Positions 28,023 to 37,005 of a stretch of DNA of 64,000 bases are shown here, piece by piece. The notes beneath the pieces were generated by a model, which saw only the letters and a list, made by a program, of their open reading frames with translations, searched no databases and had not been told where the DNA came from. Source of the stretch: Opitutaceae bacterium. GTDB taxonomy: Bacteria; Verrucomicrobiota; Verrucomicrobiia; Opitutales; Opitutaceae. How positions within the stretch are numbered: position 1 is the first letter of the stretch; the number at the start of each line of letters is the position of its first letter. A program made the position numbers and the translations under genes. Where the stretch lies: assembly GCA_041395105.1 (NCBI GenBank), contig JAWLBB010000008.1:62001-126000 (forward strand). The letters are read 5' to 3'.

Positions 28023-29195
28023 ATGCCGATGAGAACTCCCGATGTTGACCTTTCCGATCCTGTGGTGGTGGCGGTTTCGGCGCCGAACGAAACGCGCTGG
28101 GGCTTCACCCAGTTTCCCGCGGTGTCGCGGCTTCCGGACGGGCGGATCATGGTCTGCTATGCCGATGCCGAGGACGCCAGTGAGACTCATGGGAATCCTG
28201 CTCCGGCCTTTGTCTCGGCGGATGAGGGAAAGACGTGGGTTCCGTTCTCGGACGACCCCGACCCGATCCGGCCCCACTACGCCATCACCGAGGCCTATGA
28301 CGGCGAATTCTTCGCGGTTCCCTCCATTCATTATTTCAACGTGAAGACGGCCGGCATCACCATGCCGAAGCCGGCGGCCGAAGCATTCGTCTACGGGACG
28401 CTCTACACCTATCGAGCCTCGGATCTGCCTTCGGAGGTCCTCGAGCATTTCCGGTGGCTGGACGCGGTGCGCTGGACGCCGAAGACCGGGCGCTGGCTTC
28501 CGGAAAAAGTTGAATACGATGTGCGGGATCTCCTGGTCTGGAAGCGAGAGGGCAGCGATCTGCTGCCCCGTGCGTTCTTTGAGCGACCGGCCCTCAGGTA
28601 TCGTGGTGAAATCCTCTACGCGGACTATCGGGTGCGTTATGCGTTGCCGGACGGGTTCGTGGCGCAGAAGGGCGGCACCGACCTGATGGCTTCGAAGGAC
28701 AACGGTCACTCCTTTGAACACCGGTCTGTGGTGGGGGTGGACCGGACGGGGCGCGACCTGATGGGCGAGCCGACCCTGGCGGAGACGGCGGAGGGTTCGC
28801 TGGTCTGCGTCATGCGCAAGACGGATCAGGATCAGAAGCCGATGGCCATCACCTGGTCGGACGATGCAGGTCGGACCTGGACGCCACCGAGGGAATTCTG
28901 TGAATTTGGCGTCTTTCCGTGTCTGCTCAAGATGAAGGCCGGACCGCTCGTCCTGAGCTACGGACGCCCGGGGGTGCATCTGCGGTTCAGTCCCGACGGC
29001 AATGGCCGGGACTGGTCGGATCCGGTCACCCTGATCCCGGGTGATCCGAAAGAGACGGGTCGGTACTCCTGCGGCTACACCAGTCTCCTGGCGCTTTCCG
29101 ACCACGAGTTGCTCATCGCGTATTCAGATTTCGAACACCGTGATGCCGACGGGACCCGTCGCAAGGCGATCCTGGTCAGGCGGGTGAAGGTTTGA
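28023..29195 (+). CDS. BNR/Asp-box exo-sialidase-like protein
   Basis: 390-residue propeller protein. Asp-box motifs are visible as SADEGKTW, SKDNGHSF and SDDAGRTW, and PAVSRLPDGRIMVCYAD is a typical first blade. Several internal loops are long, including a segment rich in charged residues around 130-200. No signal peptide. ATG 28023 is chosen; ATG 28029 and an upstream start at 27993 are alternatives. It lies 73 bp downstream of the SDR genes and is probably their last operon member. Sialidase activity is not established; it may be a hydrolase or lyase on an uncharacterised glycoside. Confidence 0.75.
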   Translation: MPMRTPDVDLSDPVVVAVSAPNETRWGFTQFPAVSRLPDGRIMVCYADAEDASETHGNPAPAFVSADEGKTWVPFSDDPDPIRPHYAITEAYDGEFFAVPSIHYFNVKTAGITMPKPAAEAFVYGTLYTYRASDLPSEVLEHFRWLDAVRWTPKTGRWLPEKVEYDVRDLLVWKREGSDLLPRAFFERPALRYRGEILYADYRVRYALPDGFVAQKGGTDLMASKDNGHSFEHRSVVGVDRTGRDLMGEPTLAETAEGSLVCVMRKTDQDQKPMAITWSDDAGRTWTPPREFCEFGVFPCLLKMKAGPLVLSYGRPGVHLRFSPDGNGRDWSDPVTLIPGDPKETGRYSCGYTSLLALSDHELLIAYSDFEHRDADGTRRKAILVRRVKV

Positions 29196-29197
29196 GG

Positions 29198-29212
29198 GCG
29201 GGCTTCGCCCGC
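29198..29212 (+). terminator. GC-rich hairpin after the SDR/BNR operon
   Basis: GCGGGC, TTC loop, GCCCGC starts 3 nt after the BNR-gene stop. The position suggests transcript end or mRNA protection. No T-tract follows, so factor-independent termination is uncertain. Confidence 0.45.
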
Positions 29213-29247
29213 GGAGATGGGAGATGGAAGATCGGAGGTCGTGGGGG

Positions 29248-29440
29248 AGCGGATTGAGCGGTCAAGAACCGAAGAACTGAAGGGCGCTACTTCCGAGAGG
29301 GGAGGAACTACCAAGGTGAGAAAGGCGATGAAGGTGGAAGGGAAGGGTTTTGGAATGAGCGGCTTACGAGTGGATTGAACCGCCGGGAACCGAAGAATGA
29401 ACGGGCGCTGGTTCCGAGAGGAGGATGAGTCTTTTGGAAG
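29248..29440. repeat. Imperfect direct repeat, 120-bp period, in a 316-bp non-coding gap
   Basis: Segments near 29248-29320 and 29368-29440 align with offset 120: each has GGATTGA, GAACCGAAGAA, GGGCGCT and TTCCGAGAG in the same order, with scattered differences. The gap 29196-29511 shows no convincing gene. Confidence 0.55.
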
Positions 29441-29511
29441 TATCGAAGAGGTGATTCTGCGCGAACTTCGAACTGAGCTCTCCGATCTTCGACTGATCCG
29501 GCCCGGCCGCA

Positions 29512-31131
29512 TCAGTCCGCTTTCAGCCAGATCTGTTTCCAGGGGCGGGTATCCAGTCGGTTCATGGTCCAGCCCTGGACGGAGGGATGGACGAGGTAGA
29601 CCGTGCTGTAGTGATAGAGCGGGATGATGGGCAGGTCGCGCAGGATAATGGACTCCATCTTTTGGTAGTTGCGGAATCGCTCGTCCGGATCCGCTGCGGC
29701 GCGGGCCTGGCGGAAGGCCGCCTCGAATTCCGGGTCCGACCAACCGGTGCTGTTGTCGGGGCTGGCGGCGGACACAAGCTGGTAGTAGTCGATGGGGTCG
29801 TCGGCGAAGGGCAGCCAGGCGGCGCGGGCGAGGTTGTACTGGCCCATGGTCCGGTTATCGAGGAAGACTTTCCATTCCTGGTTGGTCAGCCGGACATCGG
29901 CGCCGATGGTGCGCCGCCACATCTCCTGGAGGGTTTCGGCGATGTTTCGGTTTCCCTCGTTGGTATTGTAGAGGTATTCAATTTGCGGGAACCCCTGGCC
30001 ATCCGGAAAGCCTGCCGCGGCGAGGAGTCCGGGGATATCGGATGGGTCACCTTCCATCTTGACCCCGGAGGTGAATCCGCCCATCCCGGGCTGGCTGAAG
30101 GTCAGGGCGGGCCGTTGTCCACCCTGAAGAACCTTCTCCACGAGAAGCTGCCGGTTGATCGCGAGGGAGAAGGCTTGCCGGACTTCCCGTCGGTCGAATG
30201 GTGGCCGGGTCGTATTGCACATGACGTAGGCCACTCCGAGCCGCGGTTCGATCCGGAGAGACTCCGGATGATCGCGCCGGTAGACGGCAATCTTGCTGAC
30301 GGGCAGGGACGCGGTAGTGTGCAATTGCCCGGCGCGAAAGGCGCGTTCCTCCGTTTCCTGGCTTTCGATCGGATGGAAGTGGATCGCGTTCAGTTTGACC
30401 GAGGTCGCATCCCAGTAGTCGGGATTCTTCTCGACGACAACCACCTGGTTCGGGATCCATTCCTTGAGGACAAACGGACCATTGCCGACGAGGTTGCCGG
30501 GGCGGGTCCAGTCGGTTCCTTTGCGGGCCAGTCCGCCGAAGCGCTCGATGACATGGATGGGGACGGGGACCCAGGGGTAATTGGCGAGGAGATTGAGCAG
30601 GTAGGGCAGCGGTTCGCGTAGGGTGATCACGACGGTTCGGTCGTCCGGCGCCTTGTAGCCCACGGTGGAGAAATCCTGCGTCCGCCCGGAATGAAAGTCC
30701 TCCGCACCGACCACGGGATAGGTCATGTAGGCGAATTCGGCGGCCAGTTCCGGTGTGAGCAGGCGGTGAAATGAGGCGACAAAGTCATGGGCCGTGAGGG
30801 GGGTGCCGTCCGACCAACGGGCGTTTTCGCGGAGGTGGAAGGTGTAGGTGAGGCCGTCGGGGGAGATTTCCCAGGATTTGGCGACGCCGGGGGCGGGTTG
30901 AAGGGTTTCACCGTCCTGCTCGACCAGACCCTCAAAAATGGCGCTGAGAATCCGTGATTCGGGCGACCCGGTATTGGTGTGCGGGTCAAGGTCCTGAGGC
31001 TCGACCCCGTTGCCGACATGGAGGATGCCGTCACGGTTGCCGGCCTCGACCCGGGATTCCGGACGACCGCATCCCGAAACGATGAGGGCCAGGGAAAGGA
31101 GAAGGGTCGCAGAAAGAACCCGGATCAGCAT
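29512..31131 (-). CDS. Peptide/oligosaccharide ABC transporter binding lipoprotein (OppA type)
   Basis: 539-residue family 5 solute-binding protein. The lipoprotein signal MLIRVLSATLLLSLALIVSG precedes lipidated C21 (SGC). Mature-domain features include EPQDLDPHTNTG, GLVEQDGETLQPAPGVAKSW, FHLRENARWSDGTPLTAHDF and the C-terminal FRNYQKMESIILRDLPIIPLYHY, all typical of OppA-like proteins. ATG 31131 is chosen from the signal peptide; upstream in-frame starts to 31305 would read through the operator array. No permease or ATPase gene adjoins it, so it is an orphan binding protein, perhaps partnering distant Opp components. Likely controlled by the palindromes at 31154-31236. Confidence 0.9.
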   Translation of the reverse strand: MLIRVLSATLLLSLALIVSGCGRPESRVEAGNRDGILHVGNGVEPQDLDPHTNTGSPESRILSAIFEGLVEQDGETLQPAPGVAKSWEISPDGLTYTFHLRENARWSDGTPLTAHDFVASFHRLLTPELAAEFAYMTYPVVGAEDFHSGRTQDFSTVGYKAPDDRTVVITLREPLPYLLNLLANYPWVPVPIHVIERFGGLARKGTDWTRPGNLVGNGPFVLKEWIPNQVVVVEKNPDYWDATSVKLNAIHFHPIESQETEERAFRAGQLHTTASLPVSKIAVYRRDHPESLRIEPRLGVAYVMCNTTRPPFDRREVRQAFSLAINRQLLVEKVLQGGQRPALTFSQPGMGGFTSGVKMEGDPSDIPGLLAAAGFPDGQGFPQIEYLYNTNEGNRNIAETLQEMWRRTIGADVRLTNQEWKVFLDNRTMGQYNLARAAWLPFADDPIDYYQLVSAASPDNSTGWSDPEFEAAFRQARAAADPDERFRNYQKMESIILRDLPIIPLYHYSTVYLVHPSVQGWTMNRLDTRPWKQIWLKAD

Positions 31132-31153
31132 GGGGGGAGGTGTTTTAAACCAA

Positions 31154-31169
31154 ACGTAGCATGCTACGT
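31154..31169. promoter_or_regulatory. Palindromic operator A upstream of the binding-protein gene
   Basis: ACGTAG-CATG-CTACGT is a perfect 16-bp palindrome about 22 bp before the ATG at 31131 (minus strand). It is one of three ACGTAG sites spaced 38-39 bp apart. Confidence 0.65.
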
Positions 31170-31191
31170 AGGGTTTCATTGGGAAAAGAAT

Positions 31192-31207
31192 ACGTAGGTT
31201 GCTACGT
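31192..31207. promoter_or_regulatory. Palindromic operator B upstream of the binding-protein gene
   Basis: ACGTAG-GTTG-CTACGT has the same 6-bp arms and 4-bp spacer as site A. Its centre is 38 bp away. Shared flanking bases (AAACC/GGTTT type) extend the similarity. Confidence 0.65.
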
Positions 31208-31230
31208 TTGGTTTTGTGTTCGAAAACAAT

Positions 31231-31242
31231 ACGTAGTGTGGA
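31231..31242. promoter_or_regulatory. Half-site C of the same operator family
   Basis: ACGTAG at 31231-31236 is followed by TGTG but the right half has decayed (GAGGAG). The spacing of about 39 bp from site B argues that it belongs to the array. Confidence 0.4.
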
Positions 31243-31268
31243 GGAGTGGGGGTCGGTGACGCTTCGAT

Positions 31269-31292
31269 GGACGGCCCGGCGGTCCGTCCCTA
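31269..31292. repeat. Dispersed intergenic palindrome (copy near 31.3 kb)
   Basis: A 24-bp segment beginning GGACGGCCCGGCGG and ending CCGTCCCTA differs by one base from 48741-48764. The arms GGACGG/CCGTCC can pair. It looks like a REP-type extragenic element. Confidence 0.55.
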
Positions 31293-31410
31293 TCTGAAGG
31301 TCCATTGAGCGCCGGCTTGTGGTTCTTGAGGCGAATCATTGATCAGGCCCCTTGACCAGACAGGATTCCAGTGTGCCGCGGTTGGTTTGATCCGGGAAGG
31401 GCGGCCGCAG

Positions 31411-34041
31411 CTAATCCCGGGCGATCTCGTACCAGAGGGTCTGGTGGGAATGATCGACCTCGAAGCTGAGGGTGCCGTTGGCCCAGGTGGAGGGGACGAT
31501 GTGGTTGCGGGTGCCGGTTGGATCGAGGGCGTAAACCAGGCAGGGGTGGGCGACCGCCAGTTGCACGGTGGCGGGGATGCCCTCGGCCATGACGGGGCCG
31601 TGTCCCCATTGGTTGCCGACGCTGGTGCGGTCTTCATTCCAACCCATGTCCTGGTTTTCCACCCGTCCGACGAGGGTGAGGAGAGCGCGATCGAAGTCAC
31701 GCAGGTTCCGGCCCGCGTGATCGACCAGGGTGACGGCGGCAAAGCCTTCGTTGAAAAGACCGAACTCGGGGAAGGTCAGGGTCAGTCCGTCGAGGGCGAC
31801 CGTCTGACCGCCGACGAAGCCGACGGCGACCTTGGCGGCCATGGCATCGGCGGTGTAGATGACTCCCTTCGGGTGTCGTGTGGTCCGGACCGAGGGCTCG
31901 GTGGTTCCGGCGATGGATTCCCGGCCGGCTTCCGTCGTCGTGGAGCGGTAGAGGCTCAAACGGGCCTGCAGGGGATCCGGGCGTCCGCCCGTTTTGTCCC
32001 AGGCCGCTCCGGCCGTCATGGCGAAGTCCCACGGGACGGCGGGGAGGACGAGGGTCTCCTGCCGAGAGATCGGAGCGATCAGGCCTTCGCGGAAAATCAA
32101 TGAAGTCGAGGGATAGAGGGCGACCTTGGCCGGGTTGGTCCCGGTGTCAAAATAGGCATCCATCATCGAATTGTCTTCCTTCGAGCCGGTGGCGGAGTAG
32201 GCAAAGGTGTAGAAGCCATCCCAGTCCTGAAGACCGCCGAAGGTGGAAATGAGAGGCATCATCTCGGCCTGGAAATCATTGGGCGCAGGATGGTTGTATT
32301 CGGATACGGTGAACGGCTTGCCGTGCACCCTCAATTCGGCCTTCTCGCCGAGAAGCCCGGAGTCGGAGTCCATGCGGTTGACGAGAGCCTCGCGGCCGAC
32401 CGTCCAATTGATCGGATCCCAATCCGACCCGCGGAATTGCGGGTGCTGCCAATAGCCGTGGGCGTCGGCGTATTCCATGGAATCTTCCCGCACGAGGGAG
32501 GTCAGTCCGCCCCATTCGATCTGGGTATCGATGATGGCGGCGCGCATCCCGAGGTCTTCGCGGAGGAAGGCCCGCATGCCCTCAGAGAAGGCGGTCTCGG
32601 TATCGACGAGGAATTGAATCCAGTCGGCCCGCTGGGGCCCCATGCCGACGTTGACGCCCAAGGCGATGTTCTGGCGAAGAAGGGATTGGCCGGCGGGTAG
32701 GGTGAAGGGGACGGATCCGAGGCGGAGGGAGACCTGATCGAGTTCCACGGTGGCGGGTGCGCCGGCGAGGAGGAAGGCGATCTGGCCGCGTGCGGGTTCC
32801 GCGGAATGAGCCTTGAAGGAGAAGGAGAAATCCTGCCATTCGGGTTTCAGGATGAGCTTGGAGCGGAGGCCGTAGTCGCGCCAGTCGGGGTAATCGCGAT
32901 GAATCTTCATCCCGATAATCCGCTCACGATCGGCCCGGGCGCGAAATTGGAGAGTGTAGGCCTGACCATTTTCTAGGGTGAGGTTGGGCAGGCGGGCCTG
33001 AACCAGCCACTCGGCGGCGAGGTCGGTCAGGAGTTCCACTTTGATCCCGTCGGTGGCTTGATCAGAACCGGTGCCGGGCAGGGCGGTGAAACGGGCGTTT
33101 TCGGGTCCAGCCTGTGTCTCGTCGGACCAGGCGGTTTCTTGATTGACGAGGCTTTGGCCGAGCGGGGCGGCCTCGATCGACCAGGCCTCGGCCAGGGCTT
33201 TGTCGGATCCGTAGCGGCCATGAAGCCAGGAATTCCAGAGGGCGACCAATTCGGAGCGAAACGGCTCGGGAAGGGTATCGAGGCCTTCGCCGGGGGTTTC
33301 CCCGGGCCAGCCGACGAGGGAGTTCTCGTTGTTGATTTCGATAAAGGCGAGGGCGGCTTCATCGCGGTAGGCCAGGCCGGTGTAGGGATTGACCCGATCG
33401 AGGAGTTTGGCGGCATACTCCTGTTGGAGCTGGATCATCCGTCGATTGAATTTGTCCACTTTCTTGTGATGCCTGAACGGGATGTCGTTCACGCTTTCGG
33501 GAAAGCCGACCTCGGGAATATAGTCCCGGGTGGTGGACAGGTTGAGATTGGTGTAGATGCCGTTGCGTTTGAGGGCGGCGATCAGGTAATCGAGCTTGTC
33601 GACCTGGACGGGATCCACATCGAGGTAGGGTTTGCCGGGAAGCCAGATGGTGCCGTCGTCGGTCTCCCAGTTGTTCTGAAGGTGGTGGAGGCGGACGAGA
33701 TTGATGCCGAGCTTGGCCATGCGGGCGGCGATTTTGTCGGCATCCTCACGGGAGGGGAAGGCGGCCCGGGCGCCGAGATTGGTGGCGAAGAAACGGACCC
33801 GCTTTCCGGTGGTGGCTTCGACGAAGTGTCCGTCCCGGCTTTCGATGAAACCACCGGAACCGGCGGACCCGGCGTTGAGGTGGCTCACATTGGTGACGGT
33901 ATCGGCGGTCGCGTCGTCCCAGGGGATGACGAAGGGGAAGAGCGTCGACTCATCGGCTAGGGCCGGGAGGGAGATGGTGGCCAGGGAGACGGAGAGGGTC
34001 ATCCGTCGAATCCGGCGGCTCAGGGTTTGGGTGCGGTTCAT
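31411..34041 (-). CDS. Large exported glycoside hydrolase (clan A TIM barrel with inserted CBM-like domain)
   Basis: 876-residue protein with signal peptide (about 13-29, ending LPALA). The barrel begins near 50; INLVRLHHLQNNWE and GIYTNLNLSTTRDY fit a GH5/GH42-like hydrolase. The acid/base candidate is E239 in EINNENSL, and the nucleophile candidate E581 in FTVSEYNHPAP. Between them, residues about 305-440 form a beta-sandwich resembling a carbohydrate-binding module (YTLQFRARADRERII ... ATVELDQVSLR). The C-terminal 250 residues are beta-rich. It acts outside the cytoplasm on an unknown polysaccharide. It shares a strand with the binding-protein gene 280 bp downstream. The CAZy family is uncertain. 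Confidence 0.82.
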   Translation of the reverse strand: MNRTQTLSRRIRRMTLSVSLATISLPALADESTLFPFVIPWDDATADTVTNVSHLNAGSAGSGGFIESRDGHFVEATTGKRVRFFATNLGARAAFPSREDADKIAARMAKLGINLVRLHHLQNNWETDDGTIWLPGKPYLDVDPVQVDKLDYLIAALKRNGIYTNLNLSTTRDYIPEVGFPESVNDIPFRHHKKVDKFNRRMIQLQQEYAAKLLDRVNPYTGLAYRDEAALAFIEINNENSLVGWPGETPGEGLDTLPEPFRSELVALWNSWLHGRYGSDKALAEAWSIEAAPLGQSLVNQETAWSDETQAGPENARFTALPGTGSDQATDGIKVELLTDLAAEWLVQARLPNLTLENGQAYTLQFRARADRERIIGMKIHRDYPDWRDYGLRSKLILKPEWQDFSFSFKAHSAEPARGQIAFLLAGAPATVELDQVSLRLGSVPFTLPAGQSLLRQNIALGVNVGMGPQRADWIQFLVDTETAFSEGMRAFLREDLGMRAAIIDTQIEWGGLTSLVREDSMEYADAHGYWQHPQFRGSDWDPINWTVGREALVNRMDSDSGLLGEKAELRVHGKPFTVSEYNHPAPNDFQAEMMPLISTFGGLQDWDGFYTFAYSATGSKEDNSMMDAYFDTGTNPAKVALYPSTSLIFREGLIAPISRQETLVLPAVPWDFAMTAGAAWDKTGGRPDPLQARLSLYRSTTTEAGRESIAGTTEPSVRTTRHPKGVIYTADAMAAKVAVGFVGGQTVALDGLTLTFPEFGLFNEGFAAVTLVDHAGRNLRDFDRALLTLVGRVENQDMGWNEDRTSVGNQWGHGPVMAEGIPATVQLAVAHPCLVYALDPTGTRNHIVPSTWANGTLSFEVDHSHQTLWYEIARD

Positions 34042-34145
34042 AGGGTGAATGTGTGGTGATCCGGATTGAGCGCAACCAATCGGGTGCTCGATGCATAGAG
34101 CGAGAGAGGAAATGACGCCCGGGGGAGATGGATTTGCGGCGAGTG

Positions 34146-36683
34146 TCAGTCCGGACGGCTCCTGCCGTCCAGAGCACGGGCGGCGGGCGCATCGACGCTG
34201 CGGATATGGAGGTCGCGTTGCGGGAAGGGGATTTCGATCCCGGCCTCGCCGAGGGCCTTGTTGATTGCGGTCAGGATGGCGCTCTTCAGACGAAGACCGA
34301 TTGAGAAATCGTCGATCCAGAAGCGGACGGTGAAATCGAGGGAGCTTTCCCCGAAGGCGTCGAAGGAGATGAAGGGCGCGGGATCCTTGAGGACGGCGTC
34401 AAATTGGCCGACGACATCGGTGAGAAGCGCGATGACTTTCTCCGGATCGTTGCCGTAAGCGACGCCCACAGAGATATCGATGCGGCGTTGTTGATCGGAG
34501 AGTGTCCAGTTGGTGACCTCGTTTGAAATGAGATTCCCGTTGGGGACGATGATTTCGGCTCCGTCGAATGAACGCACCGTACTGGCCCGAATGCCGATGC
34601 TGCGCACTTCACCGAAGGTTGTTCCGAACTGGATCTTGTCGCCGATCTTGATCGGTCGCTCGAAGATGAGGATGAGGCCGGAGACGAAATTGTTGACCAG
34701 GTTCTGAAGTCCGAAACCGATGCCGACCCCGAGGGCGCCGATGATGATGCTCATCTGGCTGAGATGGATCCCGGCCGCCGCCATTGCGATGATGATGCCG
34801 ATGGAAATGATCCCGTAATGGATGATCATGGAGATCGTACTCGGAATGCCCCGGGGCAAGTCGAGGCGCGGCAGGATCTCCGCATCGGCGACGAAGCGGA
34901 TCGATCTGGAGATGAGGATGGACAGCCAGATGGTGAAGAAGAAGGCAAGGATCGACCCGACGGAAAGGCTGAGCGCGCCCACCTGCCAGCCGAACCCGAG
35001 GATGGCGGACACCGCGTCCCTGACCGGTGTGTAGATACCGAATATCAGGAGGGTGACCAGGACCCAGACAAAGAGGGTGGTGAGGCGGAGGATTCGCGAG
35101 ATGGTTTGATCGACCGTGGCGTAATGAAGGCGCACGGCCGCAGTATGCCTGAGAGGGCCGACCACCATGGCGATACGGAGGAATTCCCGAATGGCGTTGC
35201 TTCCGGCGATCAGAATCAGGGCGAGGGTGACGACGCCTACGAATCCGGAAAGAAGCTGACTGGAAAGGGCGAAGAGACCGAGGATATTGGTGATTCCGGC
35301 GATCGGGTAGACGAAGATTCCAATTCGGCCGGCCCACCGGGCGAAAGGGAAACTTCCGGATTCCCGGGTTGTCCCTGGCTCCGGGAAAATGCGCCATTGA
35401 CGGACAACGGAGATCGTTCCCAGCACTGCGACGATCAGAGCGGTGAAGCGCTGGGCGAACGAAAACTCAGGCATGTGCTCGCTGAATCGGATCAGGACAT
35501 AGAGCAGGATGGTCGTCTGGGCCGAACGCTTGAATGACTCCTCCAGGGTGGATTTGAGCAGGATCAGAACGGGGACCAGGACGAGATAGACAATGTAGCG
35601 GTAGACGACGAACGGGGGCGAAACCAGAAAGACGGGGGTGAGAACAAGGGCGATGACGATTCCGTTGGCGAGAGGGTGCTTGAGCAGTTTTGCGGCGGAC
35701 TTGGTGCGGGGATCGCTTTCGAGGGTGGCCTGATGCTTCCGGCCAACGCGTATCAGGAAGACCGCGGTCAGGACCATGACCAGCAGCTGGATGACGAGGT
35801 TGACCGGATGGGAGAGAAAATAGGCGCGCAGCGTGCCCAGGTCGGATGCGGACATGGTGCTGAGCTCCTCGGAAAATCCGGATTCGTCGGCCTTGATGTT
35901 GGCGATGCTCCAGATGAACGGGCTGTCTGGTTTGAAGATATCCTTGCGGGTGATCTCACTCAGTTTGTTCTTTTCCTTCAGGAGGGCGGTCAATCGGTTC
36001 GATCCATTGGATACCTCGGCCTGGATACTGAGGGCCTCGTCACGCACCCCGAGGACGGTTGCCTTGGACTCGGCGGTTTGGGCGAGAACCGCATCAATCT
36101 GTTCGAGAAGCAGGGCGGCTCCCTCTTCGCCGGCGATCGCTTCGCGGGTTGATGTCCAGAGCTTTTCAATCCGAGCCAGTTGAGCGAGACTGTCCTGAAG
36201 GTCCCGTGTCAGATCAACGAGGTCGGTCTGCCAATCATCCACCTGCTTTCTTGCCGTGCCGAGCTGGTCGTCGATCTGTCGGAGACGGCGTCCGACTCTT
36301 CCCGACTGGACAATCGATTCGATTTCGAGCGAAACCTGCTCGAGGGTCTTCTGGAGTTCGGGAAGATCCTGGCGGACTGATTCGAGCAGAGGGGCGCGCT
36401 CGTCATCCGATCCGAGCTTGAGAACGTCCTGAACGGCGGCCTGGGAGCGGACGGCGATCTCTTCGATGGGGATGGTCTTCTCGGGCGCCTGTTCCGGATT
36501 GGCCAGCGCATCCGACTCCTGGTCCCGGACGGCGGCCTGGGCATCGGTCGTGGTGGACCCGGCCGGATCCGCTTTGGGAGGGTCGGGCTGTTGAGCGACG
36601 ACCGGAAGGAGAACCGCCAGCGCGAGGAAGGCGAACAAGAGGGTTAATCGAGCGCGGATTGCCGGGAGAAACGACGGGATCAT
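34146..36683 (-). CDS. Large MscS-family mechanosensitive channel
   Basis: 845-residue membrane protein. The signal-like first helix (MIPSFLPAIRARLTLLFAFLA) is followed by a long periplasmic helical/coiled-coil region (about 70-290) rich in Glu/Gln/Leu, then many transmembrane segments. The MscS pore and beta domain starts near 640 with GVGIGFGLQNLVNNFVSG and IKIGDKI...GEVRSIGIRAS, followed by the cytoplasmic cage to the C-terminus. The architecture resembles KefA/MscK or YbiO. ATG 36683 is taken from the signal helix; the upstream extension to 36971 is low-complexity. Divergent from the NERD gene. It probably releases solutes during hypo-osmotic shock. Confidence 0.92.
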   Translation of the reverse strand: MIPSFLPAIRARLTLLFAFLALAVLLPVVAQQPDPPKADPAGSTTTDAQAAVRDQESDALANPEQAPEKTIPIEEIAVRSQAAVQDVLKLGSDDERAPLLESVRQDLPELQKTLEQVSLEIESIVQSGRVGRRLRQIDDQLGTARKQVDDWQTDLVDLTRDLQDSLAQLARIEKLWTSTREAIAGEEGAALLLEQIDAVLAQTAESKATVLGVRDEALSIQAEVSNGSNRLTALLKEKNKLSEITRKDIFKPDSPFIWSIANIKADESGFSEELSTMSASDLGTLRAYFLSHPVNLVIQLLVMVLTAVFLIRVGRKHQATLESDPRTKSAAKLLKHPLANGIVIALVLTPVFLVSPPFVVYRYIVYLVLVPVLILLKSTLEESFKRSAQTTILLYVLIRFSEHMPEFSFAQRFTALIVAVLGTISVVRQWRIFPEPGTTRESGSFPFARWAGRIGIFVYPIAGITNILGLFALSSQLLSGFVGVVTLALILIAGSNAIREFLRIAMVVGPLRHTAAVRLHYATVDQTISRILRLTTLFVWVLVTLLIFGIYTPVRDAVSAILGFGWQVGALSLSVGSILAFFFTIWLSILISRSIRFVADAEILPRLDLPRGIPSTISMIIHYGIISIGIIIAMAAAGIHLSQMSIIIGALGVGIGFGLQNLVNNFVSGLILIFERPIKIGDKIQFGTTFGEVRSIGIRASTVRSFDGAEIIVPNGNLISNEVTNWTLSDQQRRIDISVGVAYGNDPEKVIALLTDVVGQFDAVLKDPAPFISFDAFGESSLDFTVRFWIDDFSIGLRLKSAILTAINKALGEAGIEIPFPQRDLHIRSVDAPAARALDGRSRPD

Positions 36684-37005
36684 GATCAGGCCCGGACAGT
36701 ATGGTCCGAGGTCTGATTGTAAAGGGTTCAGCGCGGGCGGTTTCCTCGTTTCCGTGATGTGCTGGATCCAGCCAGCATGCGTCCTGACCACGATGGGGCG
36801 GGATGTTCCTGCGAAGGTTGATGGGGAACCTGAGCGGATCCCGGCCCGGCTTTGGTGGAAACACCGAAGTTTCGATGAAGGGGATGTAAATGAGTGATGC
36901 GGCGGTGGGTACGGGAGGGAATCCGGGTCCAGATGCCGGATACCCATCCGATCCAACGTAAACGGGCGCATGGGCTTTGACGCGCACGACTCGACTCTAC
37001 ACGTG
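36684..37005. other. 322-bp divergent intergenic region
   Basis: It separates the MscS-type and NERD-domain genes and should contain both promoters. No convincing small ORF, tRNA or strong inverted repeat was seen. The reading frame of the NERD gene extends back to an ATG at 36970. Confidence 0.5.

Noticed and set aside
27759..29105. 448-codon minus-strand frame opposite the BNR gene
   Set aside because: Antisense to an Asp-box gene and the end of an SDR gene; no domain recognisable.
36684..36971. N-terminal extension of the MscS protein to 36971
   Set aside because: The extra 96 residues are proline/serine-rich without a signal; the ATG at 36683 starts directly at a signal-like helix.
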